DNA of 64,000 nt from Gnetum montanum (taxonomy: Eukaryota > Streptophyta > Gnetopsida > Gnetales > Gnetaceae): the NCBI GenBank assembly GCA_015680685.1, contig MNCI01011532.1, forward strand, positions 182,529 to 246,528, written 5' to 3'. Numbering within the stretch: position 1 is the stretch's first letter; the number at the start of each line of letters is the position of its first letter. Positions 24,442 to 35,899 of this stretch are shown here, in pieces. A model generated the notes under the pieces. That model was not told the origin of the DNA and ran no database searches. It saw only the letters and a list, made by a program, of their open reading frames with translations. Both the position numbers and the translations under genes were made by a program.

Positions 24442-25711
24442 ATAACTTGGTTGTAGAATTCTCCCATGTGGCCTATTATTACCTCCAATGGAGAATGGTA
24501 CATGGGAGAAACATTTCTCTTTTGAAATAATAGGCAACTTGATGTCATGGTAAAAAATCAAGGACATTAGTATGTCCTACTTGGTGGAGGCAATCTCTTA
24601 GGCCCTTAGGTTACTAGACACTAGGGAAGCCTTGGCATAAATCTTAATACAAGGGAACCTAGAGGTGAAAACCCTGTGGGTCTAGTGCTATGGAGTTGAC
24701 TGCAAAAAATATGGTGCACTCATAATGGTAAAATAAGCATACTTCAAGATCGTGGCCTACCTCCTTAATTCAATGGTGAGGCCAAGCAACGTGATAGCCT
24801 TCTCTACCCATGCATGCATCGCTCTAAGTGGAAACTTTCCTATCAATCTTCCATAGCTAATCTATCTTGAGATAGAGAAGCACTTTAAGGAAAAAAAGCA
24901 TGGGAGAAAAGCACTGCCCTTCCCATGCTTGATCTAAAAATTGTGCATAAGAGAATGGATAACCCACTACTCAAATAATGCACTCCAACATGCTCCTACT
25001 ACCTCTTAGGAAAAAATGATAAAAGACAATGTGCTTGCCAAGACATAGGAAGAGGAGTAGCCACCATCACTTCCCATTCATGAAACAATGTTGAAGGCTC
25101 ATTCTACCATGGAGTGCACGCAGAAAATCTGTGAGAAACTTCTATATCAATAGTAGGTAGGACCAAGTGATGATCCATCTATCTACCAACCAAACCTAAG
25201 TTATTTGAATGAGATCACTTGTACCATCATTTCATTAGAGGACACAATGCTAACATTTTCTACCCAATGAATGCAAGAACCCATGTGCTTGAATTCTAGT
25301 GCCTAAGAAATAACAATATTCATTCCAGGATAATAGCAATTGCCAAAGATCTCTAGAAATGTGGCTACCTTCTTAGTGCACCTAGAGGAAGGTTGTGGGG
25401 TAATTCTCTTGGTGATGTAGCACCAAGGGTAGGAAATAGTGGCCAAGGTGATGGCTAACTAAGTGGATGAAGCACTCAACATTCTTTTGGTCTCTATGAC
25501 AAATATTATTGCACTTAGAGATATGCAAATGTTTGTAGAAGTAGAAAGTAGGAGATTCGGTGTGGCCTAGCATGAACAATTACTAGAACAACTAGTGGGA
25601 CTAGGTAATCGATTTCAAAGATCTTTGACCTTCTAGATGACATTGTTGCAACCCAATTAGGACTTTTGGAGACTAATAGAAAGTACATCATTGTCAATGC
25701 CCAATTGGAGG
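24442..25711 (+). pseudogene. Accessory ORF copy 1 (Transposase_32-like), truncated
   Basis: The plus frame reads, with many stops, 'VHGRNISL' near 24490, 'IKDISMSYLVEAIS' near 24560, 'KIVAYLLNSMVRPSNVIA' near 24750, and 'KHFKEKKHGRKALPFPCLI' near 24870-24940, closely matching the minus-strand copy at 29400-28700. The pattern W..F.A..L.P...PS.V ... LPFP.LI..LC...G resembles the Pfam 'putative plant transposon protein' (Transposase_32) domain, which is common in plant repeats and of unknown function. A Gln/Leu-rich segment follows ('HEQLLEQLVGLGNRF' near 25575). The copy stops exactly where the minus-strand LTR begins (25712), so it was cut by that insertion or joined by rearrangement. Confidence 0.6.
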
Positions 25712-26607
25712 TGATGAGGGGTGACATACCCTTATGCTCAACCATACAAATCACAAAGCGTTCATGTGTGATCTAGTCGAATAATATGGACTTTATCATT
25801 TCTAATGCACTAGCCCTTTAGGAAGTGAGTATAGCCTTAAGGTCAATAATTGTCCTCCAAATTACACTTGTGATGTACATTGGTATGGTTAAATGTAACC
25901 GAGGCATCCAATTTTTATCATTTTGTATTTTATATTTTGGTGCTCAAAATTTAGATAAAAGGAGTTTAATTAACTAATCTAAATTAACTAATCAACTAGC
26001 ATTTAACTAATCCAAACATAAGTATCTATTCCCACTTTTCATACATATCCTGAACCCACATATCCACTACTGGGTGACCAAGAACTATGCTAGTGGATGT
26101 ACCAAGCAAGAACATTGTTGGGATTACCAAGCGAATACATGTTACACTCGAAGCTATCATACTCATGTGTGTAATCTATCTCAGTTAATTGTCTCATTAG
26201 TGTACTAACAGGGAAACATTTAATAACTCATTGAAAGAAATTAACAAATAACTGAAACATTAAATGCATAAATAAAATAGCTAATCTATTCGAAGTGCTA
26301 CAAGGTTTATCAAAAAGCTATCTTTATTTCCACACACATTGTCATGCTTAGGTACAACAATGCTCGAATAAAGATCCATACACTCAATGACTCCTACTAT
26401 GGGCACTCAAGGGAAAACATTCTAGCTTTTGAATGGAAAAAAATGCAAGAGCTTTGCTCCTACTAAAATCTAGATTGTCATAAATGTGACTAGCAGGCTT
26501 GTATTTATAGGCAATTGATAGACACTATGTCAATAGGGCCTTGTCGATGCAAGGTGAGATGCATTGATGAGGCCTCATCAACACAACCAATCAACGATGA
26601 CTCATCA
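25712..26607 (-). mobile_element. Athila-type LTR (3' LTR of the minus-strand accessory-ORF element)
   Basis: On the minus strand this starts 'TGATGAGTCATCG' at 26607 and ends '..CACCCCTCATCA' at 25712, 896 bp. It matches 37980-38505 and, as a subfamily, 38982-39872 and 52099-52934. A TATA-like 'CCTATAAATAC' and a downstream 'AATAAAGATAGC' lie in the expected order. U3 carries a perfect 18-bp palindrome at 26564-26581. A purine/G-rich tract 'CGTGGGGGCA' immediately precedes the start (26608-26617), fitting a polypurine tract. Confidence 0.75.
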
Positions 26608-26743
26608 TGCCCCCACGATTGAATGAAAACTTGTTCTTGAGTTCTTTTACAAAATTGGGAAGGTATGGAATTACTGATTGACTTTTCTTCAACAAAACAA
26701 ACTAACTGACTTGACAAAAAAATGGAGTGCCTAGGTGTACGAA

Positions 26744-29700
26744 TCAACACATTACATAAATGGTGGTGTTTAGGACACAAAATTGAACCTTATGATACAA
26801 CTCTTCAAAAATTGGACAACACATTCTTTGATGATGTGAATTTTGTTGGAGAAGATCAAATGGTCCCAAGTAGTAGTCGTTCTTAAGGCTGTGAGGAACC
26901 TTCACTGGCTTCACACACTGGCAGTGGTTGAGGTAGCTATGGTTGTCCTGTACTACTAAAACTTTAAGTGGAAGGCAAAAAGCATATAGTAGTACTTTAA
27001 TTTTCTCATCCTTACTCCTAAGATCATGCATCATCCACATAGCTTCCCTAATATGGGCTGGAATGGGCACATCCCAATGACACGGGATTGCTAGAAACAA
27101 CTCCTTAGCATTGATGAACCAAGCAAACAATTGATTGGATTCAATGTCAAACACTCTCACTATGTTCTTCAACTCTTAGTAGTTATTCATCCATCTAGCT
27201 AGGTCCTCAATGATAGATCATTGATCTATGAATCACCCTTTGAGAACTTTAAGTTCAGTGTTAGCAATCTCAAGCTTTTTCTTGGTGTCCTTGTGGTGTT
27301 TGAACTTAGCATTGTATAGTAGATATGAGCTAGCCACTTGTTTCTCCAATTCTAACTTCAACCATTTGGCTATCAACATTGCCAAGTTTGCATAGCATAG
27401 ATTGGCCAACTCTATATACTCTCTCATTTCTTTGATCTACAACTCCTTCAAGTGGATCTTTGCTTTGTTGTAGGCATTAATCCCATCAAGGATGGGTTGC
27501 CACATCTCTCTTCCTTGCTGAAGTTTTTGGAAGGATTCATTTATTTTTACCTTTGTCATCTAGATCTATTTTTCATTAATTTCCTTTTGCAAGCAAACCT
27601 GGTCCCTATAGTGATTTTTCACTTTCTCAAATTTGAGAGCTTCATTCTTCTAGGTGATGATCTTGATGGTAGATTTTTGTCATAAGGTGCATACCTCCTC
27701 CATTGATAAATTACAATTCTCCAGTGCCAATTTCCTTATTTCATTGTTGACTCTAGTAAGCTGCTCCTATTTTTGATGAATAAACTCTTGCATTTGATCT
27801 CTTTGAACATCAACATTTCACAAATAATGATTTTGCACAGTCAATGTTTCATTCTCTTAGTGCATCTAATTCAAGTCCTTTTTGATTAAGTGTGTTTTAG
27901 CTTCTACCATGAACTATTTGAAGATGGTTATTACTACTTCCTCCTTAGCCTTTTGAAATCATTCTTGAACTTATTTGATAGTTTCATCTCTTATAACTAC
28001 CAAGCTGAGGACTGCTTATCCTATAAGTCAAGCATGAAGTTTAGCAACCTCCACAACCAAGCATTGATTTTTCTCTTAGGTTGTTTCTAGTTTTCCTACC
28101 AAGATGATGCACCTACCCCTTGCATTTAGTAGCTCTAACTGGGTTGTGGTGATGTTCTTTGGGAGATTAAAGATATTTGAAGTTGGTTGCCTAGTTCCTA
28201 CCAATCATTCTAGTAGTTGTTCATGCTGGGCTATGTTTAATGTTTTACTAAGCATGTTTGTAGATATTTGCACATCTTAGAGTGTAGATATATCTGGTAT
28301 AGATGCCGTAAGTGCATTCAGTGCTTCAACTACATGTTCAACCATCACTTCTGCCACTATCTCTTTCCTTTCGTGCTACATCACCAAGACAATTGCCTCT
28401 TCACCTTTCTCCAACCACATTGAGAAAGTGGTGAAATTCCTAGATATTTCTAGGACTAGATGGTGTGTTGCTAGTGACATTGTCACCTCTCAAGTTTTTG
28501 GATCTAACCTTTGAAGGTAGCTATGTTTGTTTGGTACAGAAAATGGAACCACCTCTTTCCATCTGGCTAATTTTTCAAGCCACCTCATTAAGGTGACTCA
28601 TCATTGGTTGATACATAGATGGATCTGTCCCACTCATTCCTACTTGTTGCTCTTGTTCGCTCAAGAGCCATTCTTGGATTTGATGTAGATGCTTGAGGAC
28701 TCCACTATTATCTCCTAAGTGGGTGATGGGAGTAGTAGCTCCTCTTCTTAAGTGATTATTGGTGTTTTATCCTTCATGATTTCTGCCCATGAGGCCAAGG
28801 GAGCATGCCTAAGGGTATCATTAGAATAGTGAGCAATGCCTACCCTTTTGCAAATTTTTCTAATGAGACACGGAAAGGGTAGGGTCTTCCTTCCATGTTC
28901 ATTCTCCTTGAAGTTCTTCTTAATCTCCAAATAAATTAGCTATGGAAAGTTAATAGGAAATTTCCTACTTAGAGTGGCACATGCTCAGGTGAAGGAAGCA
29001 GTCACCTTGCTTGGCCTCACCATTGGATTGAGGTGATAGGCCACAATCTTGAAATAAATCTACTCCACTGGTGTAAGCAAAATAAACTCCTTACAGTCCA
29101 CCCCATCACTAGGTCTATTCCCTTTTTGCCTTAGGATCACCTTTTGTTGATATTTGTACCAACTATATTCCAATGTCTAGCAACCCTAGTGCCTGTGCAA
29201 TGGCTTCTACTAAGTAGGACACTTTAATATCCTTGATTTTTACAACTGACCCTAGCCTTTGGCTATTCTAAAAGAGATAGGTCTCTCCCATGTACTATTT
29301 CCCACTAGACATGATGACTGGCCACATGGGAGAGGTTTGCAATTATGTCTTGACATCCTCCAGATCTTTTTCCAAGAATGGCCTAAAATTTATTTCTTGA
29401 AGAACTAATCTTTGAATTTCTTGAAACTTGATGATGTCTAGGCAAGCTTAAGTCTAAGTTACCTCAAGCCTTGACACAAGTCTAGACACTTCTCCTCATT
29501 GGGATTGTTTGATAGGTGCTTCTTCCTCTAGAATCTGTCAAATAGATTCCACTTCAAGTTCCTCATGAAGAGGTCCAGTTACATGGGTTGCCTCTTATTG
29601 TTCTTGGCCTTATTCCTAATGGTCCCTTATAGCTTTGGGTCATTTAACTTGTATTTGTGAGGGTTCTCCTTCCTACAAATGCTTCTGTTTGGGTGTCATT
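26744..29700 (-). pseudogene. Accessory ORF copy 2: Transposase_32-like, coiled coil, W/D C-terminal motif
   Basis: Read on the minus strand from an ATG near 29697 ('MTPKQKHL') to a stop near 26744, with about two dozen stops and few frameshifts. Order: acidic N-terminus; a Transposase_32-like block ('VSYLVEAIAQALGLLDIG' near 29180, 'HLNPMVRPSKVTASF' near 29020, 'HGRKTLPFPCLIRKICKRVG' near 28880); Ser/Leu-rich linker; long Lys/Glu-rich coiled-coil-like segment (28000-27230); C-terminal motif ('NAKELFLAIPCHWDVPIPAH', then 'AMWMMHDLRSKDEKIKVLL', near 27110-26990). The same C-terminus recurs at 38506 and 62723. The function is unknown. It sits where gag-pol would be in an Athila-type LTR element, so the element is probably non-autonomous. 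Confidence 0.6.
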
Positions 29701-30240
29701 TATAATCACAATAAGACCATGGATTAGCAATCATTGTGTAACCTTAAAACAATTGGGATACCTTAACTCTTGAGGGTAGTTACACTTGGTGAAGTTGTGA
29801 TTATGGCTAATTTAATGAACTCAATTGTTATTTTATTTATGCATTATCATTGATAAATTATCCTGGAGGCTGTTGGAAGGGTTAACTATCAAAAGAGTTA
29901 ATATTTTTTATGTTGTTAAGGTTACTAACCTATGGGGGAAGTTAGAAAACCTTTTCAAAAATTTCATTGGAAACCTTAAGGTTTGTGGCCCCCATGATAA
30001 ATATCTTTCCTCTAGTAAGTGCAAGATTAAAAAAATGGAGTGATTTGGATAAAAAATTTGAAATTTATGGGCTCTAGAAGGTTTTGGACTTTGAAAAATT
30101 GCAAAAATTCCTTGTGTTATGATTAAATTGCAAAAAATTCCAAAGTATCCAATGGTATATATAGTATTTTTGTACTATGTCGATAAGGCCTCATCGATGC
30201 AAGTATTAACCATCATTGACTTCCATTGACTTTGGTCAAA
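29700..30240 (-). mobile_element. Probable diverged Athila-type LTR remnant
   Basis: On the minus strand 'TTGCATCGATGAGGCCTTAT' near 30200, followed by 'CGACATAGTAC' and then 'ACTATATATACC', parallels the U3-TATA stretch of the LTR at 26607-26480. Its position upstream of the accessory ORF suggests a 5' LTR. I could not fix its ends or find a convincing primer-binding site. Confidence 0.4.
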
Positions 30241-31650
30241 ATTTCAAAATACAAGGAATTTTTTAATGAAATTGGGGTCAAATGAAAGCTTAGAAGACCA
30301 ATAATAGTATGAAATCATGAGAAGAGGGCATTGAAGTTCATAAATTTAAAAAAATGGAGAAAAATTAATTTAATAAATGAATGTAATGAAAGATTAAGGA
30401 GTACTAGGTGATTTACACAATGGAAAATACAGAATATATAATTCTAGTGATGTCAAAGGTAAGGAACCTTAACTAATCAAGCCAAAAGTTATGCAAGTGG
30501 GTCCTTCCCATAGCAGGCGCATGCCCTTTTTTCCCTTGCATAACCTCAACTAAGGAGTCCATGTTCCCCATAGTTGATTTAATGATCATGACAAGTTAAG
30601 GACCAACTAGAAAGAATTCACTTAAGAATCTCAACACATCAAACTAAGACATAGAGTACAACATAGGACCTGGTAGTGAGGTAAATTATGCTAGCATGGA
30701 TGGATAATAGAGAAGGTGGATTGAAGACCACCATTCCACAAGGAGAAGAAAGGAGAAGTAGGAAGTAAGAGAGAGAGAGAGGATCTTAGTTAGAGGGGAC
30801 CTTCAAGAATAGTGTTATTCAAGTCCCACAACTAGTGCTTGTAGCCCTTTTATTTGCCCAAGGGGTGTGCTTTCAATTCCAATTGTTTGTTTTTTATTTT
30901 TTTGAAATGGGAACCACACCATGTGAGGACTTATTCATGTTGAAGGGATGTGCTTTGAATTCTCATCATTTGTTGTTTTTGTTTCTTTTTTAATGATGGG
31001 AACCACACCATGAAATGATGTTATTTTTCCTCTCATCATTAGGTGGTGTGGAATGGTAAGAAGTCTACAAAAAACACTCAAGCACTCAAGCAAAAAGAAG
31101 AGTACAAATAGTATTGAGTCCCCTTGAAGTCACACCCTTTACAAACCTTTGGATCCTTCCTAATTTCGAAACTACAAAGGCCACCAATTGATTAAAAGTT
31201 TCTTTAATGAAAACGGACCTCAAATTCCTAGAATAAGAAAAACCATAGAGTTCATTTGATGGGTGGATGATGTGGACTCATTTCCTATTCCATGAAAAAT
31301 AAACCATGGAAAAGTCATTAGACATTAGAATCTGAAAAGATAAACTAAACGTTGATAATCACTCATTAAGCACAAACCATCATTAGTAAATAGTAATAGC
31401 AACATTGTGTCTTGTGACAATAAAGAAAATTTATTGGCAAAATGAGAAAATATCACACTTAAATAAAATAAAAAAAAGTAAAATATATAAGAAAATGTAA
31501 AATAGTCAAGAAAGTTTAAAAGGTACTAAATATGGTATACAATTATAAAAATTTGAAAATAAAAAATTTATAAAATTAAAAATGTGAAAAACAAAAAGGT
31601 AGAAAGATTAAGAGGCCATGGTAATGGTCAGCATGGATGGCCATCTCCCC
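30240..31650 (-). other. 3' non-coding region of the minus-strand Athila element
   Basis: The minus strand from 31150 to 30660 matches plus-strand 59690-60050, which lies downstream of pol in the other Athila copy (shared 'GTGTGACTTCAA', 'TTGAGTGCTTG', 'CTCTAACTAAG', 'GGAATGGTGGT'). It therefore continues the Athila element at 31660-37979. An ~83-bp direct repeat occurs at 30861-31025. No ORF is convincing. Confidence 0.6.
30861..31026. repeat. ~83-bp two-copy direct repeat
   Basis: 'AGGGGTGTGCTTTCAATTC' at 30861 recurs as 'AGGGATGTGCTTTGAATTC' at 30944. Both copies end in 'GGGAACCACACCATG'. The units are imperfect, and one copy of the region is found in the related element near 59870. Confidence 0.7.
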
Positions 31651-31689
31651 CATGACTATGTTGGAGGGAGGAGATCCAAAAAATAGAAT

Positions 31690-32960
31690 GTGGGTGTCCA
31701 TTTGATGAGGCAGTAGTTACACTAGCCTGTTTTGGTTTTAGGAAAGGTTTGACTTATTGGATATTGACCAATTACTTTTTATTTGGACTATTAGGTTTTC
31801 CTTAGAGGGAAAGGTTTGATCAATTATATAAGGTCTCTTTTACAATGTTTGAAATTTTGTCATTTGGGGTACATGTGTGGGGTTCCAGTAAAGAAACCTA
31901 TCTCTTGGTTGAGGTTTTACTTCCCTGATTATATGGCCATGATGCTACTTGTTGAATGCCTTATTTACCTCATTCAAGGATAGGACCACCAATCAATTTT
32001 CATCTAGTACATTTAGATTGATTAATCTTTCCTTCTACGCTATACTTAGGTCAAGGTTTAAATCACAGGCTGTCGAGAGTGTATGGAGCTCAGATTAAAT
32101 TAGGAGCATTGGAATTTTTCCATATACTAACTCATAGGGATAATATCCAAAAGGAAATTTTCAAGTTGAAAAATAAGCCTAGAGAGTATCATTAAGTTTT
32201 TTACTCTAGTCCTTCCTACATTTGCTAATGGTTTGCATTAGTATTTTTGTAATCTTCTTATTGGTTACCTCTATTTGACCATTGACTTGGAGGTGGTAAG
32301 GTGTTACTAATTTATGTTTTACCACCAAGAATTGCATTAATTTTCTAAATGTGGCACCTATGAAATGAGTCCCATTATCAAAAATCAATGAACATGGCAC
32401 CCCAAAATTATTCATGATATTTTGTTGTATAAATTTGGTAGTAGTGGATGATGTACAATCAATAACAACTATTGCTTCTATCCATTTTGTGTAGTGGTCA
32501 ATTGCTACTATAATATATGCTTTCCTGTTAGACATGGATGTGATGGGACCCATGAATTCAACACCCCATATGTCGAAAAGCTCAAGTGGTTGAATCTATT
32601 ATTGAGAACATTCTATGCAAGTGGTCATCCCCCTATCACATTGACAATGTTCACAAGACTTAACGAATTGGTGGGCATTCCTAAAGATTGTGGACCAATA
32701 GTATCCTANGAATTGGTGGGCATTCCTAAAGATTGTGGACCAATAGTATCCTACCATCAAGATTTTTATGGTCATGCATCTCCCTACATAGTGGCCCCTA
32801 CAAGGTCCTTCATGAGCATCCTAGAGAACACATAGTTGATCTTTGTTAGGGACACACCAATGAATTAGGCCATCAACACACACCTTGTAAAGGTGCCCAT
32901 TGATTTCCATGAAATATTTTACTCAATGAAGATATTGTTGCTTTTTCCTAAAATCCAAGT
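31690..32960 (-). pseudogene. Athila integrase (decayed)
   Basis: A degenerate HHCC segment lies upstream ('HEGPCRGHY' near 32800). The core then reads 'AYIIVAIDHYTKWIEA' (first Asp), 'LIFDNGTHFIGATF' (second Asp intact) and 'QVNGQIEVTNKKI' (Glu position), open between 32553 and 32206. The C-terminal part is broken by stops but still shows 'PYELVYGKIP' (about 32130) and 'VKPQPRDRFLYWNPTH' (about 31910). The region around 32665-32753 is disturbed by a duplicated 44-bp assembly join. Confidence 0.75.
32665..32753. other. 44-bp duplication around a single N (assembly join)
   Basis: Bases 32665-32708 are repeated exactly at 32710-32753 with N at 32709. It has the same repeat length as the join at 45-134. 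It is inside the integrase remnant and is not a biological repeat. Confidence 0.9.
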
Positions 32961-32961
32961 C

Positions 32962-34747
32962 CTATGGAATCTCTTGAGTGAGAAGATATGTGAGGATGCC
33001 ATTAAAACATATTACTTTTTTAGGTGTTTTTTCATTTATTGCTCTAGTAAAGAGGAGTTCGTTTGGAAACTGATTAGAGAGCAGGCTCTCCCCTTCTTTA
33101 TCATCCCATATTAAGTGAGAGAAATGATCAGTGACCACATTCTCAATCTCTTTTTGATCTACCATAGTAAGATCAAATTCATGAAAGATAACAAGCCACC
33201 ATATAACACAAGGGCTCACTGTTGACTTGTTCATAAGGAAGCGAATTGCACTATGGTTCATATGTACAAATACGTTATAACCTAGCACATAATGTCTAAA
33301 TTTTTCTAGTGCATACACCGCTATCATTAGTTCTTTCTCCATAGTGGTGTAATTCAACTATGCCCCAAAAATGCTTCAGCTCATGCAATGGTATAATATG
33401 GATGTTTCTTATCGTCCATCTGTGTAAGCACTGCTTCCAAAGCATAGTTAGATGTGTCTATCATGATATGGACCAATCTAGTGCTTGTAGGATTGGTATT
33501 TCTATGAGTTTCTCCTTTAATTGTTGAAATGTGTGTTCACATTTCTTGGTCCAAATGAAAGGTGCATCTTTATTTGTAAGTTCTACCAATGGCTTTGCAA
33601 TCTTATAGAAATTCTCAATAAAACACCTATAGTAACCAGTGTGTCCAAGAAATGACCAGACATCTTTTATAGTTTCTAGTTAGCGTGTTATTCCTTGGAT
33701 GATCCTTATCATTTCTAAGTCTACCTCAATCCCTTTCTGCAAAATTCGGTGCCCTAGGACAATTCCTTCTTGGATCATGAGATGGCTCTTTTGCCAATTG
33801 AGTTGTAGGTTTGTCCCTACACATCTCTTCAATAATTGCTCAAGTCAATCCAAGGCTTACTCAAATGTAGCTCCATAGGTGGAGAATACATCCATGAAAA
33901 CCTCAACACCACTATCAATTTGTTGTTGAAAGATACTCAGGACCAAGCATTGGAATGTTGCAAGGGCATTGCATAGGTCAAATGACATCTTACAGTATGC
34001 AAAAGTTCCTCATGGACTCATGAATGTTGTTTTGGCCTAATCTTCAAGTGCAATTAGGAGTTGGTTATAACCACTATAATCATCCAAAAATCTATAATAA
34101 CAATGTTTGAATATTGTGTCTAACACTTGGTCTACAAATGACAAAGGAAAGTGATCCTTAAATTTTGCCATATTTAGCAACCTAAAGTCAATTCAAACCT
34201 GCCATTTGCCACCCCTCTTTGGTACTATTATGAGTGGGCTAACCCACTCACTATCCATGATTGGATAGATGAACCCCTCCTTGAGGAGTTGTTCTGTCTC
34301 CTCCTTGATGATTGGCTTTAATTTGGGGTTTAACTGCCTCTATGGCTACCTTCTAGGCTTCATGGCCAGATTAGTGTAGATGCAATGCTAGCATATCCTT
34401 GGATTGATTCCTATTAGTTCTAAATATGACCAAGAAAAGGCTATTGACCATTTATGCACCACCTTCAACAAATTTTCTTTTTGTTTAAGAGCAAGTTTGG
34501 CACTAATGATGATTGGTTTACCATTCTTTGAAAATGCATACTCTATACCAGCTAGTAAAGTTTTTAGTTCTAAGGGATCCTCCTTGAAGTAATCAAGAAT
34601 CTTCAACTCTCCCCAAAGAGTATCATCATCTTCATTGGAGAGTTGAAAATGAACTTGTTTAATTTTATCCATGCCTTCAACATATGTGGATGTTAGGCTC
34701 TCAGTTGGCTCCATGAGTATTGTGCTACTATCTGAATTAGAAATCAT
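32962..34747 (-). pseudogene. Athila reverse transcriptase and RNase H (decayed)
   Basis: Opening segment 'LWGELKILDYFKEDPLELK' near 34610. RT blocks: 'GGKWQV-stop-IDFRLLNM' near 34195, 'FLDDYSGYNQ' (catalytic Asp present) near 34060, 'GVEVFMDVFSTYG' near 33880 (family YMDDF, second Asp is Val), 'MIQEGIVLGHRI' near 33780, 'SFLGHTGYYRCFI' near 33640. RNase H: the first Asp region is degraded, while 'MEKELMIAVYALEKFRHYV' and 'HMNHSAIRFLMNKS' (33345-33215) and 'VVTDHFSHL' remain. Stops occur about every 50-80 codons. Confidence 0.8.
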
Positions 34748-34939
34748 CCACTAGGTGCCCTCCTACTTTATGGTTGTTGTGTACAAACACCATTAAACAT
34801 TATTTTCTTGTGCACACTGATTGCATGCCTTAATGTATGTGCTCTTGATGGACTAAATCTTTTGCAAGCAATTGCATCCATTGTTGTTGTATGTGATGCA
34901 TTGAATACACTTATTCTCAATTTTTCGTAGCTCATTTTC

Positions 34940-35270
34940 CTTAGATATTTTGAGAGATAGATCCCTTATACCCATTCACGCATTGACCATGCTTAACTAA
35001 GCCCTTCCCATAATCATGGGGAAGTCACTTTTGCAATTTTCCACCTTGATTACTAGAAAATCAGTAGGATAGGACCACCCACAAACTATGGTTACAATGT
35101 CCTCTTCTAATTCCAAAGGGATAGTAATCGACTGATCTACTGATTCTACATAGATGTTCCTCTTCTTAAGAGGTGGTAGGTTCCAAGCCTTGTACATATC
35201 ATGGGAGATGAGGTTAACTCTGTAACCAAAGTCAAGAAGAGTTTTGCATGATGCTTATCTAGCAATCTAT
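34940..35270 (-). pseudogene. Athila aspartic protease (decayed)
   Basis: The active-site loop reads 'TLLDFGYRVNLIS' near 35240 (family DSG, Ser to Phe), followed by 'MYKAWNLPPLKKRNIYVESV' and 'CGWSYPTDFLVIKVE', ending 'FPMIMGRA' near 35005. It matches the plus-strand copy at 55680-55930. Confidence 0.75.
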
Positions 35271-35899
35271 AAATAGATGAGTGGGCTTCTTGGATTGGAT
35301 CTTTTTGTAGGAAGGTTGCTAGCCTTAATCCAATCAAAAATAGCATGGGTTAACATTATAGTGTGGATCCTATGTGACACTTGGTTTGAAGAGCACTTGA
35401 AGGTATTTGATGTAGAGGCTAAGGGTGCTTGAGATACAGGGTGATTAGCCGAAGTAAGTTGTGATAGCTAGAGAGGACTACTAGATTGGAAGAAAGGTCA
35501 TTTCCTTGATTGATTATCCAAACCACTTGCTTAAAAAACTAGTTGTGAATGCATAGCCCTTATAGCATTTCATTATTGCGGCTATGGAGGAATCTTACCT
35601 TGCATGGATAGAGCAAGAGGTAACTAAGTTGAAGGTGGAGATGTAGATGCAAAGGGATGTGGAGGATGATAAGGATATGGGTATGGATTTTTCCCTCAAG
35701 CACATGGTGAATGTGTTTGGTGATACTCTAGAGGGTAATAGTGATGCCAAAATGATGCATGACTTGTAGAACTTCTAGGGAAGATGAGCTACTAAACATA
35801 GTACCCATATGGATCTGGTTGCCTATAAGAGTATTGCTGCCTTGGCACTAGCAGTTCCATTGTTGGTACCATTGTTGGTATTGGTCATAAGGTTGTGGA

